This document shows, one piece after another, positions 43,685 to 52,692 of a stretch of 54,177 nt of DNA. Source of the stretch: a delta proteobacterium NaphS2 (GTDB lineage Bacteria > Desulfobacterota > DSM-4660 > Desulfatiglandales > Desulfatiglandaceae). Where the stretch lies: the NCBI GenBank assembly GCA_000179315.1, contig ADZZ01000502.1, positions 1 through 54,177 of the forward strand. The letters are read 5' to 3'. Each line of letters begins with the position of its first letter. The stretch's first letter is position 1. The position numbers and the translations under genes were made by a program. The notes beneath the pieces are model-generated. The model did not search any database, was not told where the DNA came from, and saw only the letters and a program-made list of their open reading frames with translations.

Positions 43685-44809
43685 CTAATACGCCGCAAGG
43701 CCGTTTGCCCCTTCCGGAACATCTGCAGCTTCCATATCTATCGGGATCAGCCGGCCGTCCCCCTTGACCCGGAAGGCGCTGATGGTGTCGTTCCCGCCAT
43801 TCAGGGAATAAAGGTACAGGCCGTTCCAGCTGAGCGCCATATCGAGGGGTCCGCTGTCATCGCCGGTGACCCCCGTCCGGCCGTCGGCATCCAGCAGTGT
43901 GATACTCCCGTCATGGCCGATGCGGAACCCTGAAATGGACCCGCTTCCCGCGTTCGTGTTATAGGCGAACCGGCCGCCCTTTGTCACGATGACCCAGCAG
44001 GCGGCGGTCTGGTTTGTCGCCACCGACGGGCTCACCACCGAAAGACTCCCGTCGGGAGACACCACGTATGAAGAGACCGCGCTGACGTCGGACGCTCCGC
44101 CGAAGGCCTCCGACACAAAGAGTTGCCCCCGTCGACCGAAAGCAAACCCGAAGGGCGTCGCCCCCGAAGAGGGGTAGACCATGGGACCGTCCACATACCC
44201 CCCGTCTTCCACCGTGTACACAAGAATGTTATCCGTGGTTTTCTCGGTGACGACGATCACCTCTCCGTCGTTGCTGAAGGCGATCTGTGCAGGGGCGGTG
44301 GAAGCGGCGCTTAACGGCCTCGTGGAGTTCGGCAATTGCCACAGGGTGCCGTTGTGGGCAATTTTAAACCCCGTTATGTTGTCTTCATCTCCCACACTCC
44401 CCCCCGCGTTCAGGACATAGAGTATCCGCCGGTCCAGGGTAAGACTGATGGGCCGCAAACCCCCTGAGTCGACCCTGTCAATCAACTTCAAGCCGCTGCG
44501 CTTGACGGCGAATACCGATATGTCGTTACTTCCCGCATTGACCACAAACAGCAGGCGTCTGTTCTGACTGAGTATAACGGCTCCCTGGTTCCCCAGCCCG
44601 TCTCCTGAGCCATCGCCGCCCGTGGGATAGCTGTCGTCATAGATCAGATTGCCGTTCCATGATCGATGAAATGCCAGAACACTGTTGCCGGCGGCGTCAT
44701 TGGTCATGGTGTAAAGCGCGCCCGGGTAATTATGAGGCGCTCCGAGAGCGATTCCGGATAGCGAGAAAACCGCCGCCAAAGTGATGACCAACAAAATTTT
44801 TATTTTCAT
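43685..44809 (-). CDS. secreted beta-propeller protein, lactonase/YncE-like
   Basis: A 374-residue protein with the signal peptide MKIKILLVITLAAVFSLSG and cleavage likely after LGA. It contains repeated blade motifs, each with an aromatic-Val-NAG/SND-ISVF-like strand pattern (LLFVVNAGSNDISVF, LYVLNAGGSVGDEDNITGFK, FAYNTNAGSGSISGFRIG, LYSLNGGNDTISAFRV). It should fold as a seven-bladed propeller in the periplasm or outside the cell. The family includes 6-phosphogluconolactonase-like and binding proteins; activity cannot be told. ATG 44809 has AGGAGA. Confidence 0.82.
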   Translation of the reverse strand: MKIKILLVITLAAVFSLSGIALGAPHNYPGALYTMTNDAAGNSVLAFHRSWNGNLIYDDSYPTGGDGSGDGLGNQGAVILSQNRRLLFVVNAGSNDISVFAVKRSGLKLIDRVDSGGLRPISLTLDRRILYVLNAGGSVGDEDNITGFKIAHNGTLWQLPNSTRPLSAASTAPAQIAFSNDGEVIVVTEKTTDNILVYTVEDGGYVDGPMVYPSSGATPFGFAFGRRGQLFVSEAFGGASDVSAVSSYVVSPDGSLSVVSPSVATNQTAACWVIVTKGGRFAYNTNAGSGSISGFRIGHDGSITLLDADGRTGVTGDDSGPLDMALSWNGLYLYSLNGGNDTISAFRVKGDGRLIPIDMEAADVPEGANGLAAY

Positions 44810-44944
44810 CTCCGTATCTCCTTTCTTTTTTTGGGATATTTTGGGAAGATCCCTTTAACAATTGAAAAAAGCCCACCTCCTTTCTTCTTTCTTGGATTAT
44901 CCATGGTGGCGGAATTCATTGTATGTGGCTTATTTCACGCAAAT

Positions 44945-44966
44945 ATCACGGAAGCATCACATTTTG
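44945..44966 (-). promoter_or_regulatory. second PhoB-box-like element
   Basis: ATCACGGAAGC followed by ATCACATTTTG, again with an 11-base period and sharing AATATCACGGAA-CATCAC with the element at 43420. It lies about 135 bases before the propeller gene. It is weaker than the first. Confidence 0.4.
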
Positions 44967-45077
44967 TGCAAATCTTATGGTTTATTTTCGCGTATGAGAT
45001 GGTGAACACGAAAGAAAGGGACAAGCGCAGGCCTTGTGCTAAATGTGAGAATTCCCGTTACGCACCTTTCTGGGGAT

Positions 45078-46436
45078 CTAGGGAACCGGAAGGGTTTTAG
45101 GCATTTTCCTTAATTCCCCCATAACCAAAGCCATGGTAACGATAAAGGTAACGACGTCGGCGACTGGAAAGGATAGCCAAATACCGTTCAATCCGTAAAA
45201 TCGCGGCAAAAGAACAATCAGCGGTATCAGGGCCAGCACCTGACGAGAAAGAGAAAGGAGTAGCGCGGGAACGGCCTTGCCAAGTGCCTGGAAAAATGCG
45301 GCACCCACCACCTGACACCCTGCCAGGGGTAGGAAAAACATGCACAAACGCAGCGCATTGCTTCCGGATGTCACCAGCCCGGGATCCTTCGTAAAGACCT
45401 TCATGATGGCCTCGGGAAATAGAAGGACCACCAAGAAACCCGCGGTGGCTAAAATTACGGAAGCGATGAGGGCCCATTTTATGCTTTGACGCACCCGCGG
45501 AAATAATCCGGCGCCATAATTGAACCCAACAACCGGCTGCAGCCCCATGCTGAGGCCCATGATCGGCATGAATATGAAGGAGAGCATACGGAAGACCACG
45601 CCAAAAGTGGCGATACCCATATCACCGCCATAACGGCTGAGGGTGTGGTTCAAAAGGGCCACCATAAAGCTCATGGCCCCCATACGCACGAAGGCCGAAG
45701 ATCCCACCGACATCATTTCTTTTATAACATGGCCGCTGAGCCTTAGATAGCGCAGACCGACCGGGATTTCACTCATCCCGGAAACGAAATAGAGCAGCAG
45801 GACACCGCTTGAAAGCCCCATGGAAATCACTGTTGCAACGGCGGCGCCCCGGACGCCCATCTTGAGCACGTAGATAAATATGGGATCCAGAACAATATTT
45901 AAAAGAGCCCCGGCCACCACGGTCAGCATCGCCATCCTGGCATTCCCTTCGGCCCGGACCGCGTCATTTATGGACATGGAAAAGGTCATGAGGGGGCCGG
46001 ACAGCAAAATGATCTGAAAATACTGCCGGGATAAAGGGAGCAGGGCTTCGGTCGCTCCGAAAAGCCGCAAAAGAGGCGTCAACCAGAAAAGGCCCATCAG
46101 TTGTATTACAACCCCCAACAAAACCGTCAGAAGCATCATGTTCCCAAGGGTCAGACCCATCCCTTGGGTGTTTCCCGCACCCATACGTCTGGAGAGAACC
46201 GATGCCCCACCGATGCCCACTATTTGGGTAACGGCCATTATCAACATGAAGATGGGCAAGACCACGGCGATAGCGCCGATCCCCAGGGTTCCCACCCATT
46301 GGCCCACAAAGATGGTATCAACGGTATTGTACACCGCGTGGGCCAGCATGCTGACGGCGGCGGGAAGAGACAGTTTTACGAGCAATCTGCCGATTCTATC
46401 CTTTTCCAGCATCTCGCTTCTTGTTCGTCTTTTCAT
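45078..46436 (-). CDS. MATE-family efflux transporter
   Basis: A 452-residue polytopic protein with about 12 hydrophobic segments and MATE hallmarks: LSLPAAVSMLAHAVYNTVDTIFVG at the N terminus, GIGGASVLSRRMGAGN, and the second-half equivalents GLQPVVGFNYGAG and LCMFFLPLAG. Predicted sodium- or proton-coupled exporter of cationic or other small compounds. Monocistronic; the ATG lacks a strong ribosome site. Confidence 0.9.
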   Translation of the reverse strand: MKRRTRSEMLEKDRIGRLLVKLSLPAAVSMLAHAVYNTVDTIFVGQWVGTLGIGAIAVVLPIFMLIMAVTQIVGIGGASVLSRRMGAGNTQGMGLTLGNMMLLTVLLGVVIQLMGLFWLTPLLRLFGATEALLPLSRQYFQIILLSGPLMTFSMSINDAVRAEGNARMAMLTVVAGALLNIVLDPIFIYVLKMGVRGAAVATVISMGLSSGVLLLYFVSGMSEIPVGLRYLRLSGHVIKEMMSVGSSAFVRMGAMSFMVALLNHTLSRYGGDMGIATFGVVFRMLSFIFMPIMGLSMGLQPVVGFNYGAGLFPRVRQSIKWALIASVILATAGFLVVLLFPEAIMKVFTKDPGLVTSGSNALRLCMFFLPLAGCQVVGAAFFQALGKAVPALLLSLSRQVLALIPLIVLLPRFYGLNGIWLSFPVADVVTFIVTMALVMGELRKMPKTLPVP

Positions 46437-46922
46437 GGTTCAATCCTTTCCCGAGAATCTGGACCGAGCATGCACTGCAGATCAAAGGTTCTTCGCAGTT
46501 TGCTTGACCCTTTGTAGCGATCTCAACAACCATAAGGCCACGGGACTGAAAGAGGGGTTATGCACGATTAAAATTTTTATGTCAACGATTTTTTATTAAA
46601 TATTTTCAGATATTTATCTTCTTGACAGCCCCACGGAATCTTGATATGATAACCGCTATGAATGAGGAGATGGACCGAAGAAACCAGGCGCACCGTCCTC
46701 ATATTTGAAAACACCTTTCGGAATTCCGTGAGCTTTCCCTTCCTTCATCTCAAAACCCTGAAAACCAAATCCACTTCCGGTCTTCGGGATGCTTTCTTCT
46801 GAATTCAGGCAAAAACTAACGGTCTTCTCATCTTCCGCTAACAACAATTCCCTATGAATCCTGCGTTGGCATTTTTCTGATAGACGACCCGGAATGGCGC
46901 TACGATTAAGGAGGGTATCCAA
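46437..46922. other. 486-base intergenic stretch
   Basis: AT-rich in its first part (46560-46640), with no convincing reading frame, RNA or repeat. It should hold divergent promoters of the MATE gene and the phosphoesterase. The AAGGAGGG at the right end is the ribosome site of the latter. Confidence 0.4.
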
Positions 46923-47999
46923 ATGGAGAAAAAGCAGATTACGAGAAGAGAATTTTTCAAACTGACCGGCATGGGTCTGGCCGCCGGTACATGGGCTTTG
47001 AACTGTGGCACAAGGGCATTTGCCGCACCGGGGCCGATCCCTTTCGGTACCGTTCGGTTCGCGGTTATTGCGGACACACACCTGGACACCAGGGGGAAGA
47101 ACGCCATGAAAATGAGCGCAGTCAGCGTGGATTGCGTTCGAAAAACCGTGGAGGCTTTGAACCGGGAACCGCAACTCCAATTCGTCGTGTTGGCGGGTGA
47201 TCTGCTGTTGGACGGTGAGTGGGAAAACGCCCGGGTCCTAAAAACGGAACTGGACCGGCTGAAAGCACCCTATTATGTTGTTGCCGGAAACCATGACTTC
47301 ATTCCGCCCGATCCCAAGAAACATCGGCAAGGGTTCACCTACATGACCATCGAGGAATTCGTGGATTTTTTTCAGGGCCATGGATATGATGAAAGCAAAA
47401 AGCGATATTACGCCAGGCAAATTGTTCCGGGCCTGAGGCTCATCGGCATGGATGCCTGCCTAGTCTCGGACCCGAAGAAATGGGGCGGGGTTCTGCCCCA
47501 TGAGCAGATGGCTTGGCTGGATGAGCAACTGGCCGGACACGAACAAGATCTTCACATCCTGGTCATGCATCACAACTTTCTCAGGTGGTCCGGGGACGAA
47601 CGCAAAGGAGGGCCCAAGGAATGGTTTTGTGTTGACAATGACGAAGCAGTCCGAAACCTCTTGAGCAAGCACGCGAAAGCCGCACCCGTCGCCATCAGTG
47701 CGCACCGGCACATCGGGCTCAACACGAAGGAGGTTCGGGGAGTGAATTATTTCATCGCACCTTCCGTCAATTCCCATCCCATGCGCTATACGGTTTTCAG
47801 CATCACCAACCAGCGGATTTCGTGGAAAACCCCCATGGTCCCGGTTCCGGAAACCGTGCATTTGGAGGCTCGGGAGAATCTTCTGAACGCCAAGTGGTGG
47901 CGAGCTTCCCAGTACTCCGAAAGGAGTGCCTCGAACGACCAGATGGTGCTCCGGTTCTATGAAAACGACCCTATGATTTTTGGATCGAAGAAGGTGTGA
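46923..47999 (+). CDS. Tat-exported calcineurin-like metallophosphoesterase
   Basis: A 358-residue protein. The N terminus ITRREFFKLTGMGLAAGTWA is a twin-arginine signal. Phosphoesterase motifs follow in order: IADTHLD, VVLAGDLL, VVAGNHDFI, LVMHHNFL and ISAHRHIG, which together give the dimetal site. Likely a periplasmic phosphodiesterase or phosphomonoesterase. The start has AAGGAGG with good spacing. It is the last chromosomal-type gene before the mobile region. Confidence 0.88.
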   Translation: MEKKQITRREFFKLTGMGLAAGTWALNCGTRAFAAPGPIPFGTVRFAVIADTHLDTRGKNAMKMSAVSVDCVRKTVEALNREPQLQFVVLAGDLLLDGEWENARVLKTELDRLKAPYYVVAGNHDFIPPDPKKHRQGFTYMTIEEFVDFFQGHGYDESKKRYYARQIVPGLRLIGMDACLVSDPKKWGGVLPHEQMAWLDEQLAGHEQDLHILVMHHNFLRWSGDERKGGPKEWFCVDNDEAVRNLLSKHAKAAPVAISAHRHIGLNTKEVRGVNYFIAPSVNSHPMRYTVFSITNQRISWKTPMVPVPETVHLEARENLLNAKWWRASQYSERSASNDQMVLRFYENDPMIFGSKKV

Positions 48000-48268
48000 T
48001 TGACTTTTGTTTCAGGCTCGCTTTGTGTTAAGGGCTTTAGAAATCCCCTCGCATGCATCCCGCCATGAACCCGCAAAGCGGGCAAGGAATATTTTCAGCA
48101 ATCGATGACCATGGTGCTGAAATCCTCGCCCTTGGCGCTTCGCCCATAACAAAATCCATTTTTCCCTATCCGCGCCAGAACGAACAAGGATAGATCGTGT
48201 GAGGAACGAGCCACGATCTTATCCGGTTGTTGAACAAGCCCGGTGAAGCAGGGTATGTGTTCTTTGAT

Positions 48269-49727
48269 CACCGATTTTCGCGTAGCGATCTGAAAAATAA
48301 TGACTGCAGCCCGTCTTCAACTGGCCACTAGAAATAATTAATGAATTAAAATATATAAATAAATCGGCTTAAATTCAAACCTTAAAAACTCTTATATCAA
48401 ATGACGGTTTGCGCAATCGATTGCAGAAGTTAAAATTTGAATTGAAAAGCGCTTCGCCCATTCAACAGCTGAACATGCCCCAGATTGTTCAAAAAGCTGG
48501 GTTGCCTGGAAATAAGACGATCCCCGCTCTCAGCTATTTCCTCTCTTTTCTCGCAGTCAAGCTTGTGGGAACTGAGCGCTACGCTCATATGGGTGAACAC
48601 GCCTTTGATTCCGGACTCGGACTTTTTGCAGGACTGAATGTCCTTCCCAAATGCACGGCCATGTCCACCTATTCCTATGGCTTGGACTCCTCCGAACTTT
48701 TAAATTTGCAGCGCACTTTCGTAAAACAGGTGAACAAACTCAGTTTAATCGACAAAAGCGTGATCAACCTGGATTTTCACACCATCCCGCATTTCGGTGA
48801 CGAGTCTGTTCTTCAAAAGCACTGGGCCGGTGCTCGAAACAAAAGAATGAAAGGCGCCCTCACGCTTATTGCTCAAGATGCCGCCTCGAAGTTGATTCTT
48901 TATACAGCAGCTGATATTCACAGAAATGAAGCGGATGATCAGGTGCTCAGTTTCCTGAAATACTGGCAGAGCATCCAGCGCCGTATCGAACCCACATTTG
49001 TTTTCGATTTCCGGTTCACAACCTACGCAAATCTTTCTGCTCTGAATCAAAGAGGAATCAAGTTCATAACACTTCGTCGGCGAGGAAAAAGATTGGTCCA
49101 AAGCGTCGATAAACTCGGTCCCTGGAAACGCATCAATATTCCCCATGCAAAAAGAAAATTTTCGAACCCGCTTGTTCATGAATCGCATATCGAAATCAAA
49201 GATTATGAAGGATTCTTGCGGCAGTTGATCATGCGCGGCAACGGCCATGAGAAACCGGTTTTCCTCATATCCAATGATTTCGATTCGCCGATAGAACTGG
49301 TTGCAGGGAACTATTCCAGACGATGGCGTGTTGAAAATGCCATCTCTGAAGCGGTCAAGTTTTTCAATCTCAATGCCCTTTCGTCGCCGATCCTCGTCAA
49401 AGTCCATTTCGACGTGATTATGACGATGATTGCCGATACCCTCTACAGCATGCTGGCGAAAAAACTGAGGGGATTTGAAGATTGTGATGCGCCAAAAATA
49501 TACCGGCATTTTATCAAGGGAAGGGGCAAAATAATTTCAAAGAACGGAAAACTAAATGTCATATTTCCAAAAAGAGCCCACAATCCGATTTTACGAGCAG
49601 TTCCCTGGCACCGTTTACCAAGTGCGATCAGTTGGTTGAAAGACGTAAATTTGAATTTGACTTTTTCATGAATTTGCCAGAAATTCTTATATCTATTTGA
49701 CGGTTAAGCGCTACGCGAAAATCGGTG
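48269..49727 (+). mobile_element. insertion sequence bounded by 19-bp perfect inverted repeats
   Basis: CACCGATTTTCGCGTAGCG at 48269-48287 is repeated in inverted orientation at 49709-49727, about 1.46 kb apart, enclosing one transposase gene. No clear target-site duplication flanks it, so it is either old or its true ends are slightly different. An additional near-repeat (CTTATATC..TGACGGTT) occurs internally next to both ends, at about 48391 and 49687. Confidence 0.85.
48409..49671 (+). CDS. DDE transposase of the IS4-like superfamily
   Basis: A 420-residue transposase, apparently intact. The likely catalytic triad is Asp in INLDFHTIPHFGDES, Asp in FVFDFRFTTYANL, and Glu in YSRRWRVENAISE, the last resembling the YREK signature of IS4-type enzymes. 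The first usable start is TTG 48409; no ATG or strong ribosome site precedes it. Family-level naming (IS4 vs IS1380-like) is uncertain. Confidence 0.82.
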   Translation: MRNRLQKLKFELKSASPIQQLNMPQIVQKAGLPGNKTIPALSYFLSFLAVKLVGTERYAHMGEHAFDSGLGLFAGLNVLPKCTAMSTYSYGLDSSELLNLQRTFVKQVNKLSLIDKSVINLDFHTIPHFGDESVLQKHWAGARNKRMKGALTLIAQDAASKLILYTAADIHRNEADDQVLSFLKYWQSIQRRIEPTFVFDFRFTTYANLSALNQRGIKFITLRRRGKRLVQSVDKLGPWKRINIPHAKRKFSNPLVHESHIEIKDYEGFLRQLIMRGNGHEKPVFLISNDFDSPIELVAGNYSRRWRVENAISEAVKFFNLNALSSPILVKVHFDVIMTMIADTLYSMLAKKLRGFEDCDAPKIYRHFIKGRGKIISKNGKLNVIFPKRAHNPILRAVPWHRLPSAISWLKDVNLNLTFS

Positions 49728-49903
49728 TTTATAAGAAAATATCTTTTTTGGCGTGGGGGTGAGGAAGAGGTATCGCGTCGCGGATGCCGGAGTAAGGGCG
49801 CAAGTGTAGCGCAGCCCTTTTGAGGCTTTTTTAAAATTCACATTATTTCATGGTGTTATTCACCTCGTGTTTGAGTTAACACCGGGCCATTGCCAACTCC
49901 ATG

Positions 49904-50716
49904 CTATCCCGGTTTTGTGCCGGCTGTCCGAACCCGGACGACAATCATCGGAGAATTGCAGCAGGGACATCTGAAAACAGGCTTGGGACGAATCGCCATG
50001 ATTTTGATTTGAACATGCAGGACAAGCTGAGCGAGAAAAAGGAGTTTTTTTGCATTGCTGTGAAGGAAACCATAGTCTCTCACCCTGCGAAACCCCTTGG
50101 GTAAAACATGGCAAAGGATTAAGTGTAAGAAGTGTTCTCCTTTGAGCGTGCGGTAACATATTTTTCCGGTTTGACTTTCGACATATTTGAAGGTTACCCG
50201 GCCGTTTTGATTGGAAACGATGTTGCGCTCGCTGATGACGCCTCGGTATAAATACCGGGATAAGTACTTCAAGGCGGTAATGCCTGTTCCCACGCGTCTG
50301 CAGTCGACCACCCATTTTGAAGTGACGCCTCGTGGAACAGACAAGCCTTGTTTGTTTAGCGCGTCGAGGAATCGGGCACGAAAAACCTTTGCCAGGGCTT
50401 TTTGATTGAAGAGGTATTGACCCTTTTTCTTTTTCCACTGGCGCCTTTTTTTATCAATGCCTCCACCTGGAACGACCACGTGGATATGCGGGTGATAATC
50501 AAGCCTCCTGCTGTGGGTATGTAGAACCATGGTCATGCCGATGTGGGCCCCAAGATGCTTGGGATTGAGGCCAAAATCGGTCAGGGTGGTTGACACACAT
50601 GAGAACATTAAAGCGTAAACGGTCCGCTGGTTCCAATAGACCAACGCTCTGAACTCTCATGGCAATGTAAAGGTGACCATGAAATACCGAACCGGCAGCA
50701 GCTTGTTCTGCTGCCG
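49904..50716 (-). pseudogene. IS91-family (HUH) transposase, N-terminally deleted and interrupted by a stop
   Basis: Catalytic features are present: the HUH motif HPHIHVVVPGGGI and the tyrosine region KYLSRYLYRGVI, with a C-terminal CPCC. The frame reads upstream as LLPVRYFMVTFTLP, then TGA (50657-50659), then EFRALVYWNQRT; this matches the usual IS91 stretch with one nonsense change. The N-terminal zinc-binding part is missing because the frame runs directly into the end of a truncated integrase (junction near 50710-50716). Rolling-circle transposition in cis is therefore unlikely. Confidence 0.82.
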
Positions 50717-51210
50717 GTCCTTATGACCTTTTCCCCTTCTGATATGGACAAGCTTGCGCGAAGCATCAATATCGCCCGCTTGAAGGGCCAGGGTTTCTGA
50801 TAGACGGAGCCCCATGGAATACGTGGTCAACAAGAAGATGCGGTAGCGCAGTTTTCGGGTTGCGCCGATCAGCTTTTCGACCTCTGCCGGAGTGAGAATG
50901 TCCGGGATGGTTTTCACTTTACGATATCCACCCATTTCCATTCCCGTTTTAATACATATTTCCAGAAATGCTGAAGACCGAGCCGATCGATTTTGACCGT
51001 ACTCCAGGAGTGAGTTTCAACCAGATCCGCAAAGTAATTTTCCAGATCATCCGGGATCAATGTATCCGGGCAACAATCAAAATAATCCCGGACCCTGCGG
51101 ATCGCCCGAGAGTAAGCATCAATGGTTTTTTTGGCTTTCCCTTGAAGCTTCAGGGTTTTCTGATGATGGTCATAAAGGGTGTTAAAGCGATTTGCTTCTG
51201 ACTGTTTCAT
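50714..51210 (-). pseudogene. tyrosine recombinase (integrase), frameshifted and 3'-truncated
   Basis: The N-terminal SAM-like domain reads from ATG 51210 (AAAAGGAG ribosome site) through KTIDAYSRAIRRVRDYF to KREWKWVDIVK and a stop at 50914. The catalytic domain continues in another frame from KVKTIPDILTPAEVEKL to the box I Arg (GLRLSETLALQAGDID) and IRRGKGHKDR. One missing base near 50915-50925 explains the shift. The His-x-x-Arg and Tyr residues are gone: the frame fuses into the IS91 transposase. Integrase plus IS91 transposase is a recurrent pair, here collapsed by deletion. Confidence 0.8.
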
Positions 51211-51327
51211 GGTATACTCCTTTTCTAAAATTGTTGTGATTTTGAAGTGTTCCCATTGAACACTCCATGGAGTATACACAATTTTGAATTTTCTGCCGCG
51301 TAGCGGCTTCGTTCAACAAGGTACTCG

Positions 51328-51387
51328 ACCGGACACCGTGCACCGTACAATCAAGCTTCGCTTGCTTGCACGGCACACGGTGCCGGT
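51328..51387. repeat. long imperfect hairpin upstream of hicAB
   Basis: ACCGGACACCGTGCACCGT pairs with ACGGCACACGGTGCCGGT around a smaller AAGC/GCTT stem. The 60-base structure lies between the integrase/IS91 remnant and hicAB. It may be the terminal hairpin of the IS91-type element, a REP, or a terminator. It lacks the GTTRRRY end expected of an integron attC. Confidence 0.55.
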
Positions 51388-51419
51388 CAGCACCGCGATT
51401 GGTTTCAAAAAATAGGCCC

Positions 51420-51451
51420 TTGACATGATACTAAAATGTGATATCATATCA
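51420..51451 (+). promoter_or_regulatory. hicAB promoter and operator
   Basis: TTGACA (51420-51425), 16 bases, TATCAT (51442-51447). A perfect inverted repeat TGATAT-C-ATATCA (51439-51451) covers the -10, a natural site for autorepression by the HicAB complex. The predicted transcription start falls at or next to the hicA ATG (51454), so the message may be leaderless. Confidence 0.7.
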
Positions 51452-51453
51452 AC

Positions 51454-51708
51454 ATGAATAAAAAACAACGGCAAACCCTTGAAAAAATATTTGAAAAGCC
51501 GGAACGTTCAGATATTACATGGGGTAACATAGAGACGCTCTTTGTTGCTCTTGGTGCTGAAATTTCTGAGGGGCGTGGCTCCCGTGTCCGAGTTGCCTTA
51601 AATGATGTGCGTGCCGTTTTTCATCGGCCCCACCCGGAAAGAGTGACCAACAAGGCCGCCGTTAAATCTGTAAGAAGGTTCCTGCAAGAGGCGGGGGTAA
51701 GACCATGA
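51454..51708 (+). CDS. hicA: HicA-type toxin (mRNA interferase)
   Basis: An 84-residue HicA-like protein with a dsRBD-like fold: TLEKIFEKPERSDITWGNIE, then GSRVRVAL and the active-site His region AVFHRPHPER, followed by VKSVRRFLQEAGV. It should cleave mRNA. No ribosome site precedes the ATG. It overlaps hicB by 4 bases. Confidence 0.92.
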   Translation: MNKKQRQTLEKIFEKPERSDITWGNIETLFVALGAEISEGRGSRVRVALNDVRAVFHRPHPERVTNKAAVKSVRRFLQEAGVRP

Positions 51709-52055
51709 TGGAATATAAGGGATATTTTGCAAAAGTCGATTTTGATGATGAGGCCAATGTTTTTCATGGTGAGGTCATCAATTTAAGGGATGTAATAACC
51801 TTTGAAGGTGAAACCGTCGATGAGTTGCGGACCGCATTTCTAGATTCTGTTGAAGACTATCTGGCCTTTTGCAAAGAACGTGGTGAAGAACCAGACAAAC
51901 CTTATTCCGGCAAGTTTTTAGTTCGTGTTGAACCAGAGCTTCATAAAACCCTTGTTGTCCAGGCCCGTAAGGATGGAAAAAGCCTGAATACATTGGTAAA
52001 CGACGCACTTCTAAAAGCAGTAAAAAACAGCAACCAACAAGTCATTCAAGATTGA
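51705..52055 (+). CDS. hicB: HicB-type antitoxin
   Basis: A 116-residue antitoxin. The N-terminal partial RNase H-like fold reads YKGYFAKVDFDDEANVFHGEV and TFEGETVDELRTAFLDSVEDY. The C-terminal ribbon-helix-helix reads GKFLVRVEPELHKTLVVQAR then SLNTLVNDALLKAV. It neutralises HicA and represses the promoter. The start overlaps the hicA stop. Confidence 0.93.
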   Translation: MMEYKGYFAKVDFDDEANVFHGEVINLRDVITFEGETVDELRTAFLDSVEDYLAFCKERGEEPDKPYSGKFLVRVEPELHKTLVVQARKDGKSLNTLVNDALLKAVKNSNQQVIQD

Positions 52056-52150
52056 CGGGTAGGGGCGGGCGGCGTTTTTTAATCTGCCATTTCGCAGGTT
52101 CTCACCAGTTTATAGTGTCTGCTCTGCAATTCACCCTGCTCGCAACTTAA

Positions 52151-52258
52151 ACTGAAGTTCCTGGGTCAATCAAGCTCGAAAAGGCTCTTAACGATTTGAT
52201 TCTAAAAGACAATTATCGCTATAAGGGAAAATTTAGGTGCGAAAACGTAGACATGTAA
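52151..52258 (+). other. possible 3' gene remnant
   Basis: Thirty-five codons without a start, ending in TAA, with strongly protein-like composition (IKLEKALNDLILKDNYRYKG). Not recognised. It sits between hicAB and the IS1634-like fragment, in keeping with heavy rearrangement here. The rest of the gap at 52056-52311 shows nothing. Confidence 0.3.
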
Positions 52259-52311
52259 AAATACATCTAATCCGTATTTTGACTTGATATATTACTATTT
52301 ATGTACTAGCG

Positions 52312-52540
52312 ATGGTAGACATGTACATCGCTACGATACCAAATCGCAATTCGCCACCGGCCATTTTGCTCCGTGAGAGTTACCGCGAAAATGGAAAGGT
52401 CAAAAATCGCACATTGGCAAACCTGTCCAAACTGCCGCCACAGTCTATCGAAGTACTGCGTCGTTCCCTCAAGGGTGAAGATCTTGTTTCGACCGATTCC
52501 TTTGAAATTATAGAAGATGGGTCCCCCGCTCATGCCAACG
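52312..52540 (+). pseudogene. IS1634-family transposase, 5' fragment
   Basis: The first 70 or so codons of an IS1634-like transposase: MYIATIPNRNSPPAILLRES, then GKVKNRTLANLSKLPPQSIE, then RRSLKGEDLV. The frame then runs into the duplicated segment, and the catalytic part is absent. ATG 52312 or 52321 could be the original start. The gene was broken by, or recombined with, the duplicated segment. Confidence 0.8.
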
Positions 52541-52692
52541 TCTTTCGACGAGAGACCTTTGCATGGCCGTTTCATGATGCGTGTCAAAATTTAAACCCTG
52601 TTACCCCATTTTGGTGTTTTCAAGCGATTTGGATAGTATCTCTACTCGATTGATTATCGGTTGTTCACGATAATCTCATAGGTTATATTTTC
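52527..52692. repeat. duplicated segment, copy B, left part
   Basis: Identical over 166 bases to 27405-27570. It is separated from its right part by the insertion sequence at 52693-54018. Confidence 0.88.

Noticed and set aside
48745-49509. Minus-strand open frame of 254 codons
   Set aside because: Antisense to the intact transposase.
51310-51400. Integron attC site
   Set aside because: A GTTCAAC resembles one core half-site, but the matching GTTRRRY end is absent and no gene cassette or integron integrase is present.
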